DNA from: Silvanigrellales bacterium
GTDB lineage: Bacteria; Bdellovibrionota_B; Oligoflexia; Silvanigrellales; Silvanigrellaceae
DNA: 55,972 nucleotides
Reading direction: 5' to 3'
Assembly: GCA_020247005.1 (NCBI GenBank)
Contig: JADCJN010000084.1
Location: forward strand, 1-55,972
Shown: one piece after another, positions 1 through 8,042 of the stretch
How positions within the stretch are numbered: position 1 is the first letter of the stretch
Layout: each line of letters begins with the position of its first letter
Notes under the pieces: model-generated
Database searches by the model: none
Told to the model about the DNA's origin: nothing
Seen by the model: only the letters and a program-made list of their open reading frames with translations
Made by a program: the position numbers and the translations under genes

Positions 1-534
1 CCGAAACCGACGCTCCACCGTCTCGGGCGCATCGTCAACACGTCGGAAAAGTGAACCGGTTGCATCACATGAGCTGCACGCTGTCGATGCTGCAACCTCG
101 GCATTCTCGAGTGAAAAAACGGCACCGCACGCTCGACAGGCCCAACGCCTCGCAAACCGCTCCACAAGCTTCTGCACAGGTGCAGAGACATACAGAACCA
201 CATCGACCTTCAAATTTTTCAAGGCAAGGCTCGAATCGAGCCTCTCCACCTGGCTTTCCGTCCGAGGCACTCCATCGAGAACAAGCACCCCCTCTGGTTC
301 CATCGGCAAGGAAGCAAGTTCGGCTTCAAGCGCCTCGAAAAGCGTCGAGTCATCAACGAGTCGGCCCGACTCAACGATCGATTTGATTCGGTGTCCCAGA
401 GGGCTTCCACTCGCTATCTGAGCTCTTAGGAGCCCCCCCGTCGAGACGTGGTGGGCTCCCAATCGACTCGCGAGCAGGCCCGATTGGGTTCCTTTGCCAG
501 CCCCTGGCGGCCCAAACAGAACGACAACCTTCAA
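1..534 (-). CDS. adk: Adenylate kinase (partial, C-terminus off the left edge)
   Basis: Adenylate kinase interconverts ATP + AMP and 2 ADP in the cytoplasm. The 178 visible codons read from a TTG start at 534-532. They begin MKVVVLFGPPGAGKGTQS (P-loop), followed by the AMP-binding STGG-LLR stretch and the LDGVPRT motif near residue 90. The LID carries a Cys4 zinc-type pair, CRACG and CSSC, and R-DD follows near the edge. The TTG overlaps the secY stop (TTGA) and has a G-rich ribosome site just upstream, so the two are coupled. The usual STGD motif reads STGG here, which is odd. The secY-adk order is the standard end of the spc operon. Confidence 0.93.
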   Translation of the reverse strand, partial: MKVVVLFGPPGAGKGTQSGLLASRLGAHHVSTGGLLRAQIASGSPLGHRIKSIVESGRLVDDSTLFEALEAELASLPMEPEGVLVLDGVPRTESQVERLDSSLALKNLKVDVVLYVSAPVQKLVERFARRWACRACGAVFSLENAEVAASTACSSCDATGSLFRRVDDAPETVERRFR

Positions 535-1868
535 GACTTGCCCCCTGTCAAACTCGGCTCAAGACCAGAAGGCCCAGAACCACCTTTGGGGCCCGAAAAC
601 ATCAGTTCGTCGTACCGCTGGGTCGCGAGCTGAGCACTCACCTGCCGCACGGTCTCGAGACCAACACCAACCACAATCAGAAGAGAAGTTCCGCCAAAGT
701 TGATTGTCTCTGCCATGTTCGACCCAACCAACGCGGGAATGAGCACGACAAGATTCATATAAACCGCACCGGCCAATGTCAGGCGAGTCACCACCATGTC
801 GAGCGCCTCGGCCGTCTCGCTGCCGGGACGAATGCCAGGAATATACGCATTTTGCTTCTTCAGGTTCTCAGCAATATCGTCGGGCTTAAACGTAATCGAC
901 GTATAGAAGTAGCAGAAAAACAGAGCCAACAATGCAAAAATAACATTGTACAACCACCTGTTCGGGAACAATTCCGCTATCCAAATACTCGAAGAGCTTC
1001 CCCCAAACCCCGCAAACGTCGCCGGAACAGCGAGAAGTGTGCTGGCAAAAATCGCGGGAATCACACCCGACATGTTTACCTTTAAGGGAAGGTGGGTCGC
1101 CTGGGCAGACATCACTCGATTCCCAACAACCCGTTTCGCATGGTGAATGGGAATTTTACGGTAGCTCTGCTCGATAAACGCAATGCCCCAAACGATCGCC
1201 AAGAGAAAAAACGCGAGTCCAGCCGCCGTCAAAATCGAGACGCTACCATCGCGAAGACCGCTGACCACAAAACCCACGCCTGAAGGGAAACTGGCGACGA
1301 TACCAGCAAAAATGAGAAGCGAAATACCGTTGCCCATTCCCTTTTCAGTGATTTGCTCACCCAACCACATGACGAAGCAAGTGCCCGCCGTGAGAATGAG
1401 CGCGGCCGTCAACCTGAATGCCAGTCCAGGCTCCAAAACCGCTGCACCAGACGCCGTTTCCGGCGCCGCTTCAAGACCTGTCGCGAACACAAGGCCCTGC
1501 ACGAGAGCGAGCACGACAGCAAGCCCACGCGTGATTCGCGTGAGTTTCTGCCTGCCAACGCCGCCCTCCTTTTGGAGTTGCTCCAAGGCGGGTATCACCA
1601 CCGTCATCAGCTGCACAATAATGCTCGCTGAAATGTACGGCATGACACCAAGACCAAATATCGAAAACCTGTTCAGGGCACCGCCCGAAAACATATTTAA
1701 GATCTTCAGGAGCCCGCCGCCCTGCTGTTCAGCAAGATCGACAAGCGCCTTCGTGTTCACTCCAGGAGTGGGGATGTGCACGCCGAGACGGAAGACGAGG
1801 AGAGCCACAATCGTGAACAACAACCGCTTGAGAAGAACATTTTCTCCCGAATCATCCCGCTGAGCCAT
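531..1868 (-). CDS. secY: Preprotein translocase subunit SecY
   Basis: Central channel subunit of the Sec translocon in the inner membrane, partner of SecE and SecG. The product has about 445 residues with ten hydrophobic segments. It shows family signatures such as RLGVHIPTPGVN near the N-terminus, a GIS-LLIFAGI loop, and IPGIRPG near the C-terminus. I chose the ATG at 1868 (MAQRDDSGEN) because it follows a G-rich ribosome site and lies 10 bases after the rplO stop; an upstream in-frame start would overlap rplO. It is the penultimate gene of the spc-type operon and overlaps adk by 4 bases. Confidence 0.97.
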   Translation of the reverse strand: MAQRDDSGENVLLKRLLFTIVALLVFRLGVHIPTPGVNTKALVDLAEQQGGGLLKILNMFSGGALNRFSIFGLGVMPYISASIIVQLMTVVIPALEQLQKEGGVGRQKLTRITRGLAVVLALVQGLVFATGLEAAPETASGAAVLEPGLAFRLTAALILTAGTCFVMWLGEQITEKGMGNGISLLIFAGIVASFPSGVGFVVSGLRDGSVSILTAAGLAFFLLAIVWGIAFIEQSYRKIPIHHAKRVVGNRVMSAQATHLPLKVNMSGVIPAIFASTLLAVPATFAGFGGSSSSIWIAELFPNRWLYNVIFALLALFFCYFYTSITFKPDDIAENLKKQNAYIPGIRPGSETAEALDMVVTRLTLAGAVYMNLVVLIPALVGSNMAETINFGGTSLLIVVGVGLETVRQVSAQLATQRYDELMFSGPKGGSGPSGLEPSLTGGKS

Positions 1869-1878
1869 TCCCTGCCCC

Positions 1879-2301
1879 TCATTCTTCGATGGTGACGCCT
1901 TTGGCAGCGAGCTTCTCACGAGCGCTTGCGGACAGAAGCACGTTGCGGACGGTTTTCAAACCGGCCGGAACGTCGCCTTCGCCGAGGAGCTTCATATAGG
2001 CATTCGCGCTGGCGAAAAATGCGCCATCAAAAATGCCGTCTGACACCTTTGAGACGATGTCCCGAAGGTTGAGTGCATCCACGGCTGTTCCACAAGGGTT
2101 GGTGAAACCACGCTTAGGAATACGACGATACAGAGGAGTCTGCCCGCCTTCAAATCCTGCGCGAATTCCGCCACCCTTACGAGCTGTTTGGCCCTTACCA
2201 CCCTTGCCACCAGTCTTGCCCAGGCCAGACCCGGGGCCGCGGCCCAAACGACGTCTGTCCTTGCGCGCACCGGCATTCGGGCGAAGTTCTTCGATCTTCA
2301 C
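1879..2301 (-). CDS. rplO: 50S ribosomal protein L15
   Basis: Large-subunit protein that binds 23S rRNA late in assembly. It has 140 residues, close to the usual 144-150. The diagnostic N-terminus includes [20 protein letters not shown] and a Gly/Lys-rich stretch with [16 protein letters not shown]-terminal domain ending in a GVTIEE-like tail follows. It lies between rpmD and secY as in most bacteria, with short spacers (16 and 10 bases), so it is co-transcribed in the spc block. Confidence 0.97.
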   Translation of the reverse strand: MKIEELRPNAGARKDRRRLGRGPGSGLGKTGGKGGKGQTARKGGGIRAGFEGGQTPLYRRIPKRGFTNPCGTAVDALNLRDIVSKVSDGIFDGAFFASANAYMKLLGEGDVPAGLKTVRNVLLSASAREKLAAKGVTIEE

Positions 2302-2317
2302 AGTTTCACTCCTTACC

Positions 2318-2515
2318 TTACTCTGCCGGTTCGACGCTGACGAACTGGATCACTTTGTTGATCTGACCCAGGATGGGATTCACGTTCGGAAGCACCCGAG
2401 ACGATCCGATTCTCTTCAGCCCCAAAGAGCGAAGTGTGCGGACCTGAGTCTCAGAGCGACCGGCGATGCTCTTCACAAGAGTCACTTTCAATTTTTTAGA
2501 ATCAATCGACGCCAT
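2318..2515 (-). CDS. rpmD: 50S ribosomal protein L30
   Basis: Small non-essential-type large-subunit protein of 65 residues, near the family norm of about 60. The start at 2515 gives [16 protein letters not shown] and is preceded by GGAGTT nine bases upstream. The in-frame ATG at 2533 would lack that site and add six unusual residues. The core motif [19 protein letters not shown] followed by [15 protein letters not shown] is typical of L30. It lies between rpsE and rplO. Confidence 0.95.
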   Translation of the reverse strand: MASIDSKKLKVTLVKSIAGRSETQVRTLRSLGLKRIGSSRVLPNVNPILGQINKVIQFVSVEPAE

Positions 2516-2536
2516 GACGCGGAACTCCTTCAACCC

Positions 2537-3022
2537 TTACTTACGGGCGCTCATGTATTCTTCAATGCTCTTGAGCTGCTTGAGGCCCAGAAAAGTTGCT
2601 TTCACCACGTTGTGGGGATTCCGGCTGCCCTGAATCTTCGCCATGATGTTCGGGATCCCCGCCAGCTCCGCAATAGCACGAACAGCGCTACCGGCAACGA
2701 TACCCGTTCCCTCCGGAGCTGGGCTCAGAAGGAGCTTGCTCGCGCCAAACTTTGCATTCACAAGGAATGGGATAGTTTCTTTGTCCAGGGGCACGGTTAC
2801 GAGCGACTTGCGCGCCTGAGCAACGGCCTTACGGACCGCCTCGGGAACTTCCCCGGCCTTACCGAGGCCAAAACCCACGGTACCTTGACGGTCACCAACA
2901 ACCACAAGAGCAGAAAAGCTCATGCGGCGGCCGCCCTTTACCGTCTTCGAAACGCGCGCGACGCTCACGACGCGGTCTTCGAAGCGGTCTTTCTTTTCGT
3001 CTCTGTTGTCACGATTCTGCAT
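2537..3022 (-). CDS. rpsE: 30S ribosomal protein S5
   Basis: Small-subunit protein at the mRNA entry side, important for decoding fidelity. It has 161 residues. The N-terminal double-stranded-RNA-binding S5 domain (RVVSVARVSKTVKGGRRMSF) is followed by VVVGDRQGTVGFGLGKAGEV and a C-terminal S5 fold with IMAKIQGSRNPHNVVKAT. A strong GGAGG lies eight bases before the ATG. It sits between rplR and rpmD in the spc block. Confidence 0.97.
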   Translation of the reverse strand: MQNRDNRDEKKDRFEDRVVSVARVSKTVKGGRRMSFSALVVVGDRQGTVGFGLGKAGEVPEAVRKAVAQARKSLVTVPLDKETIPFLVNAKFGASKLLLSPAPEGTGIVAGSAVRAIAELAGIPNIMAKIQGSRNPHNVVKATFLGLKQLKSIEEYMSARK

Positions 3023-3046
3023 TACGAAATCCTCCGGTGACCAGCT

Positions 3047-3409
3047 TTAGAAGAGAAGACCGGCTTCACGAGCCGAGTCTGCAAGTGCCTGAATGCGCCC
3101 GTGGTAGTTAAACCCATTACGGTCGAACACGACGGTGCTAGTCCCGGCTTTCTTCGCCCTTTCGGCCACCAGGGCACCAACTTTTTGCGCAACGGCTTTG
3201 CCCTTTAGGCCCGAAGAACGAACATCTTTCTCAACAGAGCTTGCGCTCGCAAGAACGACACCCTTCACGTCATCAATGATTTGGGCCTGAATGTGGCGCG
3301 TGCTGCGAAAAACGCAGAGGCGAGGCTTGCTGAGGTCGCTTTGGCGCCGACGCCAAAAGCGCATCTTGCGGTAAGCGCGGATTTTTCTACGATTGACAAG
3401 CTTGTACAT
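3047..3409 (-). CDS. rplR: 50S ribosomal protein L18
   Basis: 5S rRNA-binding protein of the central protuberance. It has 120 residues when started at the ATG at 3409 ([15 protein letters not shown]). A GGAGGAAACC ribosome site immediately precedes this start and overlaps the alternative upstream ATG at 3421. Family features include the basic N-terminus, [17 protein letters not shown], a Val/Ala-rich middle and a C-terminal [17 protein letters not shown] motif. It is located between rplF and rpsE. Confidence 0.96.
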   Translation of the reverse strand: MYKLVNRRKIRAYRKMRFWRRRQSDLSKPRLCVFRSTRHIQAQIIDDVKGVVLASASSVEKDVRSSGLKGKAVAQKVGALVAERAKKAGTSTVVFDRNGFNYHGRIQALADSAREAGLLF

Positions 3410-3459
3410 GGTTTCCTCCACGACCCCTGCTCACATACAGGAGTCACGAAACTTCAAAG

Positions 3460-3999
3460 TTACTTCTTACCGGCGGACTTGCCGACCTTCGTCGCAATGA
3501 CTTCGCCTACGTAGCGAACGCCCTTGCCATGATAGGGTTCCGGCGGACGAGACGAACGAACATTCGCAGCAACGAGGCCGACAGTCTCCTTGTCTGAGCC
3601 AGTCACCACAACCTTGCCTTCTTTGCTCACTTCAAAAGTGACACCAGTCGGGGGTTCCATGATGACAGGATGAGACTTACCAACTGTCAGCTGCAAATTC
3701 TTACCCTGCATCTGCGCACGATAACCAGTTCCAACGAGCTCAAGCTGGCGAGTGAAGCCTGTCGTGACGCCTTCGACCATATTGGCCAAGAGTGTCCGAT
3801 AGAGGCCCCAATACTTTCCGCCTTCAACTTCGTCTGTCGGAGCGACATTGGCCGCGCCACCGTCGATGGCGAGCTTGATGCGTCCGAACGTGTCGCGTTT
3901 GAGCTGGCCCTTCGGTCCACCCACCTCGAGAAGGCCACCGTTCAGCTTCACGGTGACCCCGGCGGGGATCTTCACGGGTTGTTTTCCGATACGAGACAT
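3460..3999 (-). CDS. rplF: 50S ribosomal protein L6
   Basis: Large-subunit protein with two homologous domains near the factor-binding site. It has 179 residues, as expected. It begins MSRIGKQPVKIPAGV and carries VEGVTTGFTRQLELVGTGYR at the domain boundary. The C-terminal signature is RPPEPYHGKGVRYVGE. Basic residues end the protein. It lies between rpsH and rplR with short spacers. Confidence 0.98.
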   Translation of the reverse strand: MSRIGKQPVKIPAGVTVKLNGGLLEVGGPKGQLKRDTFGRIKLAIDGGAANVAPTDEVEGGKYWGLYRTLLANMVEGVTTGFTRQLELVGTGYRAQMQGKNLQLTVGKSHPVIMEPPTGVTFEVSKEGKVVVTGSDKETVGLVAANVRSSRPPEPYHGKGVRYVGEVIATKVGKSAGKK

Positions 4000-4026
4000 A
4001 TTCCCTACTCACTCAATTCTGAATGT

Positions 4027-4425
4027 TTACCAGACGTAGGCCAGCACTTCGCCACCAACGCGCTCGGAACGTGCCGTCGAGTCGGTCACGATGCCCTTGG
4101 GCGTCGAGAGGATCGACAGACCAAGACCGCCGCGCACGCGAGGAAGGTCATCAACCTTCTTGTACACGCGGAAGCCAGGCTTGGAGACGCGCACGAGACC
4201 GCGGATAGCAGCTTCGCCGCCTTCCGAGTACTTGATAGCGATTTTGATTTTGCCCTGCCCGTTGTCACGGATGAGGCGGAATCCACGAATGAAGCCTTCT
4301 GCCTCAAGAATCTTCGTGAGCTCAATTTTCATCTTGCTTGCGGGAACTACGGAATACTTGAGACCGGCACGACTCGCGTTACGAACGCGTGTGAGCATAT
4401 CTGCGATGGGATCGGTAACGTTCAT
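4027..4425 (-). CDS. rpsH: 30S ribosomal protein S8
   Basis: Binds the central domain of 16S rRNA and, in enterobacteria, autoregulates the spc operon. It has 132 residues: N-terminal MNVTDPIADMLTRVRNASRA, a middle with EGFIRGFRLI, and the C-terminal signature with GLGLSILSTPKGIVTD. It follows rpsN by 8 bases and precedes rplF. The usual E. coli S8 target lies at the rplX-rplE junction. That junction does not exist here because rplX is missing. Confidence 0.97.
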   Translation of the reverse strand: MNVTDPIADMLTRVRNASRAGLKYSVVPASKMKIELTKILEAEGFIRGFRLIRDNGQGKIKIAIKYSEGGEAAIRGLVRVSKPGFRVYKKVDDLPRVRGGLGLSILSTPKGIVTDSTARSERVGGEVLAYVW

Positions 4426-4433
4426 TTCTCACC

Positions 4434-4619
4434 TCACCAGCTGGCCTTGACCATTCCAGGGATCTGACCATTCAGCGCGAGCTTCCTGAGACAGATTCGG
4501 CACACGCCGAAATCCCTGTAATAGCCGCGAGGACGACCGCATTGTTTGCAGCGATTCTTCGCGCGAGTGGAAAACTTGGGTTTTTTGTTTGCTTTATTAA
4601 TACTTGCGAGACGAGCCAC
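4434..4619 (-). CDS. rpsN: 30S ribosomal protein S14, zinc-ribbon type
   Basis: Small-subunit head protein of 61 residues, the short zinc-binding (C+) form. Two CxxC pairs are visible: [17 protein letters not shown] and CRICLRKLA. The C-terminus [11 protein letters not shown] is diagnostic. The short form needs zinc and is standard in many Gram-positive and deltaproteobacterial-type lineages, unlike the roughly 100-residue form of gammaproteobacteria. It lies between rplE and rpsH, its normal position. Confidence 0.97.
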   Translation of the reverse strand: MARLASINKANKKPKFSTRAKNRCKQCGRPRGYYRDFGVCRICLRKLALNGQIPGMVKASW

Positions 4620-4628
4620 GATTCACCC

Positions 4629-5309
4629 TCACTTCCTGAATGGCATGTCCATCAACGTGAGCAGTTCACGTGCGGACTCGTCGCTACGCGCGGAAGTCAC
4701 GATCGTGATGCTCAGGCCCCTGCTCTTATCCACCTTGTCCGCTTCGATCTCTGGGAAGATGATCTGCTCACGGAGGCCGATGGAGTAGTTGCCGCGGCCG
4801 TCAAAGGAGTTCGTGGACACACCACGAAAATCCCTCACGCGGGGAAGCGCAACATTCACCAAACGGTCGTAGAACTCGAACATGCGTTCCCCGCGCAGAG
4901 TCACCGACGCACCAATGGGCATACCCGCACGCAACTTAAAGGTCGCAATCGACTTCTTCGCGCGCGTGATGACAGCCTTTTGGCCCGTAATGATCTCAAG
5001 CTCGGCTGCCGCAGATTCCAGCGCCTTAATGTTCTGAGTCGCTTCACCCTGACAGGTGTTCACCACGATCTTCACCAAACGGGGAAGTTCCATGACGTTC
5101 TTTTCAGGATTGGCTTTTTTCAGTTCCGGAAACACTTTTTCCGCAAAGCGCGTTCTGTAGCGCGGAACTGCGCCCTTCGCGTGCTCTCCGCGGGTTACAA
5201 CGGAGCCGTAATCTGCTCCGCGCTTTCCGCCCTTGGCAGGAGCGCCACCTTTGGCCGGCGCACCGCCCTTACCACCGGCCGAAGCCGGAGCTTTCTTCTC
5301 GGTAGCCAT
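4629..5309 (-). CDS. rplE: 50S ribosomal protein L5 with long basic N-terminal extension
   Basis: 5S rRNA-binding protein of the central protuberance. It has 226 residues against a usual 178-185. Residues from about 50 on are canonical: a YRTRF-like start, [37 protein letters not shown], a [17 protein letters not shown] loop and a C-terminal DMPFRK. The first 45 or so residues are an extra Gly/Ala/Lys segment with a GGAPAK repeat. The ATG at 5309 abuts the rplN stop and has a GGAGG eight bases upstream inside rplN, which supports the long form. rplX, normally directly upstream, is absent. Whether the tail compensates for L24 is speculation. Confidence 0.95.
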   Translation of the reverse strand: MATEKKAPASAGGKGGAPAKGGAPAKGGKRGADYGSVVTRGEHAKGAVPRYRTRFAEKVFPELKKANPEKNVMELPRLVKIVVNTCQGEATQNIKALESAAAELEIITGQKAVITRAKKSIATFKLRAGMPIGASVTLRGERMFEFYDRLVNVALPRVRDFRGVSTNSFDGRGNYSIGLREQIIFPEIEADKVDKSRGLSITIVTSARSDESARELLTLMDMPFRK

Positions 5310-5687
5310 TTAGAGAACCTCCGGAGCAAGGCTGATGATCTTGCCGCAGTTGCGCTGGCGAAGCTCACGCGCCACAGGGCCGAAGATACGAGTTCCAATG
5401 GGCTCGCGGTCGTTCTTCACGATCTTCACGAGAACCGCAGCATTCTCATCGAACTGAATGCGGGACCCATCGGTGCGGGAGATTTCCTTGCGGCACCGAA
5501 CGACGATGGCCTTGTGGACCTCACCCTTCTTGACGCGACCACCGGCAACAGCATCACGAACAGAGACGACGATGAGGTCACCAACGCGCGCGTAACGACG
5601 GAATGAACCGCCCATTACGCGAATCACGTTGAGCGACCGCGCCCCACTGTTGTCTGCCGCGACCAGGATAGACTCTGGCTGAATCAC
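5310..5687 (-). CDS. rplN: 50S ribosomal protein L14
   Basis: Large-subunit protein that forms an intersubunit bridge. It has 125 residues from a GTG at 5687 ([18 protein letters not shown]). This start matches the family's MIQ beginning and has GAAGAGGT just upstream. An ATG at 5702 would add five residues and is less family-like. Signatures are [43 protein letters not shown] and [11 protein letters not shown]. The next gene is rplE rather than rplX. Confidence 0.96.
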   Translation of the reverse strand: MIQPESILVAADNSGARSLNVIRVMGGSFRRYARVGDLIVVSVRDAVAGGRVKKGEVHKAIVVRCRKEISRTDGSRIQFDENAAVLVKIVKNDREPIGTRIFGPVARELRQRNCGKIISLAPEVL

Positions 5688-5707
5688 GAAACACCTCTTC
5701 ATTCAAG

Positions 5708-5731
5708 CCCCCCGCTTTCGCGGCGGAGGGG
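5708..5731 (-). other. G/C-rich hairpin between rpsQ and rplN
   Basis: On the minus strand a CCGC-GAAA-GCGG stem-loop (5712-5723), extendable by flanking C and G runs, sits in the 66-base rpsQ-rplN spacer just upstream of the rplN start. The GNRA-type tetraloop makes a stable RNA hairpin plausible. There is no T run after it, so it is not an obvious terminator. It could act in processing or translational control; no function can be assigned. Confidence 0.4.
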
Positions 5732-5768
5732 ACCCCGCGCTCACTATACGCAGAGCAAACTCTTCGAC

Positions 5769-6047
5769 TTACTTTTTCTCAGCCGCTACCGATGCCACCT
5801 TCCAACTCTTGCGCTTTGACACGCGACGAGACGGAAGGATGTTGACAACGCTACCGGCCTGGAGGGCCAGAAAATCACCCGTGTCAACTAACAGCGTCGT
5901 CTCACGACGAAGCCGTTTGCCGTACTTCTGGTGCACGACAACGGTCGGAATTTCGACCTTTGCAGTGTGGCCGTCTTTCGACACCGACACAACGTTCGCG
6001 CGCACAGGGTTCATGGTGATGCTAGAATCTTTCTTATGGCTCGTCAT
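5769..6047 (-). CDS. rpsQ: 30S ribosomal protein S17
   Basis: Primary 16S rRNA-binding protein with an OB fold. It has 92 residues. Family motifs are VVSVSKDGHTAKVEI, a KYGKRLRRETTLLVD strand pair and ILPSRRVSKRKSWKV near the end. The usual GD-V segment reads TGDFLALQAGSVVNIL. It is 8 bases after rpmC and is followed by a 66-81 base spacer before rplN. Confidence 0.95.
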   Translation of the reverse strand: MTSHKKDSSITMNPVRANVVSVSKDGHTAKVEIPTVVVHQKYGKRLRRETTLLVDTGDFLALQAGSVVNILPSRRVSKRKSWKVASVAAEKK

Positions 6048-6055
6048 CTCTCACC

Positions 6056-6265
6056 TCACTTCGTTGCCGCAGCGGCTTTTAAGCCCACTGCAGCCTTGCG
6101 CGCCAGGACCTTCATGTCACGGAGGAGGCTCGCAACGCCAGCCGCCGACGTGATAGAAGAAGGATCGAGCGACAAACGAAACTTCACGAGTTCCTTCGCC
6201 AGCTCTGAATGCTTCTTGGCTGCATCCGCGGCATTCAAGTCCGCAAACTTCTTCTGCTTGCTCAT
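6056..6265 (-). CDS. rpmC: 50S ribosomal protein L29
   Basis: Small helical large-subunit protein near the exit tunnel. It has 69 residues from the ATG at 6265, which overlaps the rplP stop as ATGA and so indicates translational coupling. The helical body has [20 protein letters not shown] and [14 protein letters not shown], then an R-D-LAR segment and an Ala/Lys-rich tail. The usual L29 order is rplP-rpmC-rpsQ, as seen here. Confidence 0.94.
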   Translation of the reverse strand: MSKQKKFADLNAADAAKKHSELAKELVKFRLSLDPSSITSAAGVASLLRDMKVLARKAAVGLKAAAATK

Positions 6266-6690
6266 TGAGTCTCCCAAACCTTGTCAGAGCGGCGAACGAA
6301 GCGCGTCTTGAAGGGAAGTTTCGCGGCTGCAAGGGCAAATGCCTCGGCAGCCAGGTTCTCAGGAACGCCCTGAATTTCGAATACGACGCGACCGCGACGC
6401 ACAGGGGCAACCCAGTGGTCAAGACCGCCCTTACCAGAACCCATGCGCGTCTCAGCAGGCTTCTTCGTAATCGGCTTGTCAGGAAACACACGGATCCAGA
6501 CCTTACCACCACGTTTAATGTGGCGAGTCAAGGCAATACGACTGGCTTCGATTTGGCGGGACGTCAGCTTACCGGGATCGAGCGCCTGGAGACCGAAGTC
6601 ACCAAACGACACGGTGTTGCCGCGGTCGGCCACGCCCTTAATACGGCCCTTGTGGGCTTTACGGAATTTGACTTTCTTAGGGGACAACAT
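6262..6690 (-). CDS. rplP: 50S ribosomal protein L16
   Basis: Large-subunit protein near the A site and peptidyl-transferase centre. It has 142 residues. It begins [18 protein letters not shown] and carries [39 protein letters not shown], and [20 protein letters not shown], all diagnostic. It is six bases downstream of rpsC and overlaps rpmC by ATGA. Confidence 0.98.
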   Translation of the reverse strand: MLSPKKVKFRKAHKGRIKGVADRGNTVSFGDFGLQALDPGKLTSRQIEASRIALTRHIKRGGKVWIRVFPDKPITKKPAETRMGSGKGGLDHWVAPVRRGRVVFEIQGVPENLAAEAFALAAAKLPFKTRFVRRSDKVWETQ

Positions 6691-6696
6691 GGTCGA

Positions 6697-7392
6697 TCAT
6701 TCCTCGCTCGTGCGGCCGAGACGCTCTTTAGGAGCGGCCTGGAAGCCCGTGGTGACCTTGCCGAAGATCTCCTGCTTGAAGATCCAGACCTTGACTCCGA
6801 TTTTGCCGTACGTCGTGTTTGCTTCGAACGTACCGTAATCGATATCCGCACGAAGGGTGTGAAGAGGCACACGGCCCTCCATGTACCACTCTGTACGAGC
6901 CATCTCGGCACCGTTGAGACGACCGGACACGCGGACCTTAATGCCCTTGGCGCCAGCCTTCATCGATTGCTGCATGACCTTACGCATTGCACGACGAAAC
7001 GAAATGCGTTTCTCAAGCTGTTGCGCAACGCTTTGAGCCGAGAGAGCCGCATTGAGGTCAGGTTGCTTCACTTCGAAGACGTCAAGCTTGATAGCCTTGT
7101 CGCTCGCCTTGATAACACCCTTGATTTCCTCACGAAGCGCCTCAATACCCTTCCCTTGCTTGCCAATGACACGACCAGGACGGGCGGCGAAGAGCTTTAC
7201 CGCAATTTGCTTGGCAGCGCGCTCGATTTCGATACGCGCAATGCCAGCTTCGCCGTACTTCTTGCAAATAAACTTACGAATGTTCAGATCTTCGTTCAGG
7301 TTCTTGGCAAATTCACGCTGGCTGAACCAACGGGAATCCCAGGTTTTGTTAATTCCCAGACGAAGACCGGTTGGATTGACTTTCTGACCCAC
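6697..7392 (-). CDS. rpsC: 30S ribosomal protein S3
   Basis: mRNA-entry-channel protein with a type II KH domain. It has 231 residues. The N-terminus [20 protein letters not shown] is diagnostic. The KH loop reads [16 protein letters not shown], followed by the C-terminal domain with [31 protein letters not shown]. It ends with a short basic tail. It lies between rplV and rplP in the standard order. Confidence 0.98.
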   Translation of the reverse strand: MGQKVNPTGLRLGINKTWDSRWFSQREFAKNLNEDLNIRKFICKKYGEAGIARIEIERAAKQIAVKLFAARPGRVIGKQGKGIEALREEIKGVIKASDKAIKLDVFEVKQPDLNAALSAQSVAQQLEKRISFRRAMRKVMQQSMKAGAKGIKVRVSGRLNGAEMARTEWYMEGRVPLHTLRADIDYGTFEANTTYGKIGVKVWIFKQEIFGKVTTGFQAAPKERLGRTSEE

Positions 7393-7404
7393 GGTGCTCT
7401 CCTC

Positions 7405-7728
7405 TCAGTTCAGCGAAAGACGGACGGTCATGTGCGACGTCCTCTTGGTGACAGGCGTCGCACGGCCTTGAGCGCGGGGCATATAGGTCGTGCGTTTAGG
7501 ACCTTCGTTCACAACGAGGTCGTCCACCTTGGCACCGGCGGCGACTTCACGGGGAAGTTGCGCCATCGCTGCGCGGATGAGCTTGATGGCCGCAACCGAT
7601 CCTGCACGGCGTTCGGCCGCGAGAATGGCAATTGCGTGGGCCGCGGACTTACCGATCACGAGAGGTCGGAGAAGGCGGGCCTTGCGCGGCGTGCAGCGGG
7701 CTGCGTAGTGCGTTGACTTGGCGTTCAT
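7405..7728 (-). CDS. rplV: 50S ribosomal protein L22
   Basis: Lines the nascent-peptide exit tunnel with its beta-hairpin. It has 107 residues from the ATG at 7728 (MNAKSTHYAARCTPRKARLL). GAGGA lies nine bases upstream of this start; the ATG at 7746 would place the start inside rpsS and lacks a site. Further motifs are SVAAIKLIRAAMAQ and the hairpin VNEGPKRTTYMPRAQGRATP. The last residues TSHMTVRLS are typical. Confidence 0.96.
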   Translation of the reverse strand: MNAKSTHYAARCTPRKARLLRPLVIGKSAAHAIAILAAERRAGSVAAIKLIRAAMAQLPREVAAGAKVDDLVVNEGPKRTTYMPRAQGRATPVTKRTSHMTVRLSLN

Positions 7729-7742
7729 TTCAGGAATTCCTC

Positions 7743-8018
7743 TCACTTCTTCTTCGCGGCCTTCTTGTCGGCGCCGTGTCCGAAGAACGAACGCGTAGGC
7801 GCGAATTCTCCGAGCTTGTGGCCGACCATGTTTTCGTTCACGTACACAGGCACAAACTTCTTGCCGTTGTGCACGGCGAAAGTGAGGCCTACGAACTCAG
7901 GGACGATGGTCGAGCGGCGGCTCCAGGTTTTGATGACTTTTCCTGCACCGCGGTTCTTCTCAGCCGCCTTGATGAGGAATCCGTCCACAAAGGGACCTTT
8001 TTTTAGGGAACGTGGCAT
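7743..8018 (-). CDS. rpsS: 30S ribosomal protein S19
   Basis: Small-subunit head protein that contacts the A-site tRNA and S13. It has 91 residues. [20 protein letters not shown] and [20 protein letters not shown] are signature stretches, followed by [21 protein letters not shown] Lys/Ala-rich tail ends the protein. It lies between rplB and rplV with spacers under 25 bases. Confidence 0.98.
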   Translation of the reverse strand: MPRSLKKGPFVDGFLIKAAEKNRGAGKVIKTWSRRSTIVPEFVGLTFAVHNGKKFVPVYVNENMVGHKLGEFAPTRSFFGHGADKKAAKKK

Positions 8019-8042
8019 GACTCAGTACTCCAAGACCTAGCG

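Noticed and set aside
6265..7716. 483-codon plus-strand frame opposite rplP, rpsC and rplV
   Set aside because: It is antisense to three confirmed ribosomal-protein genes, and no motif or ribosome site supports it.
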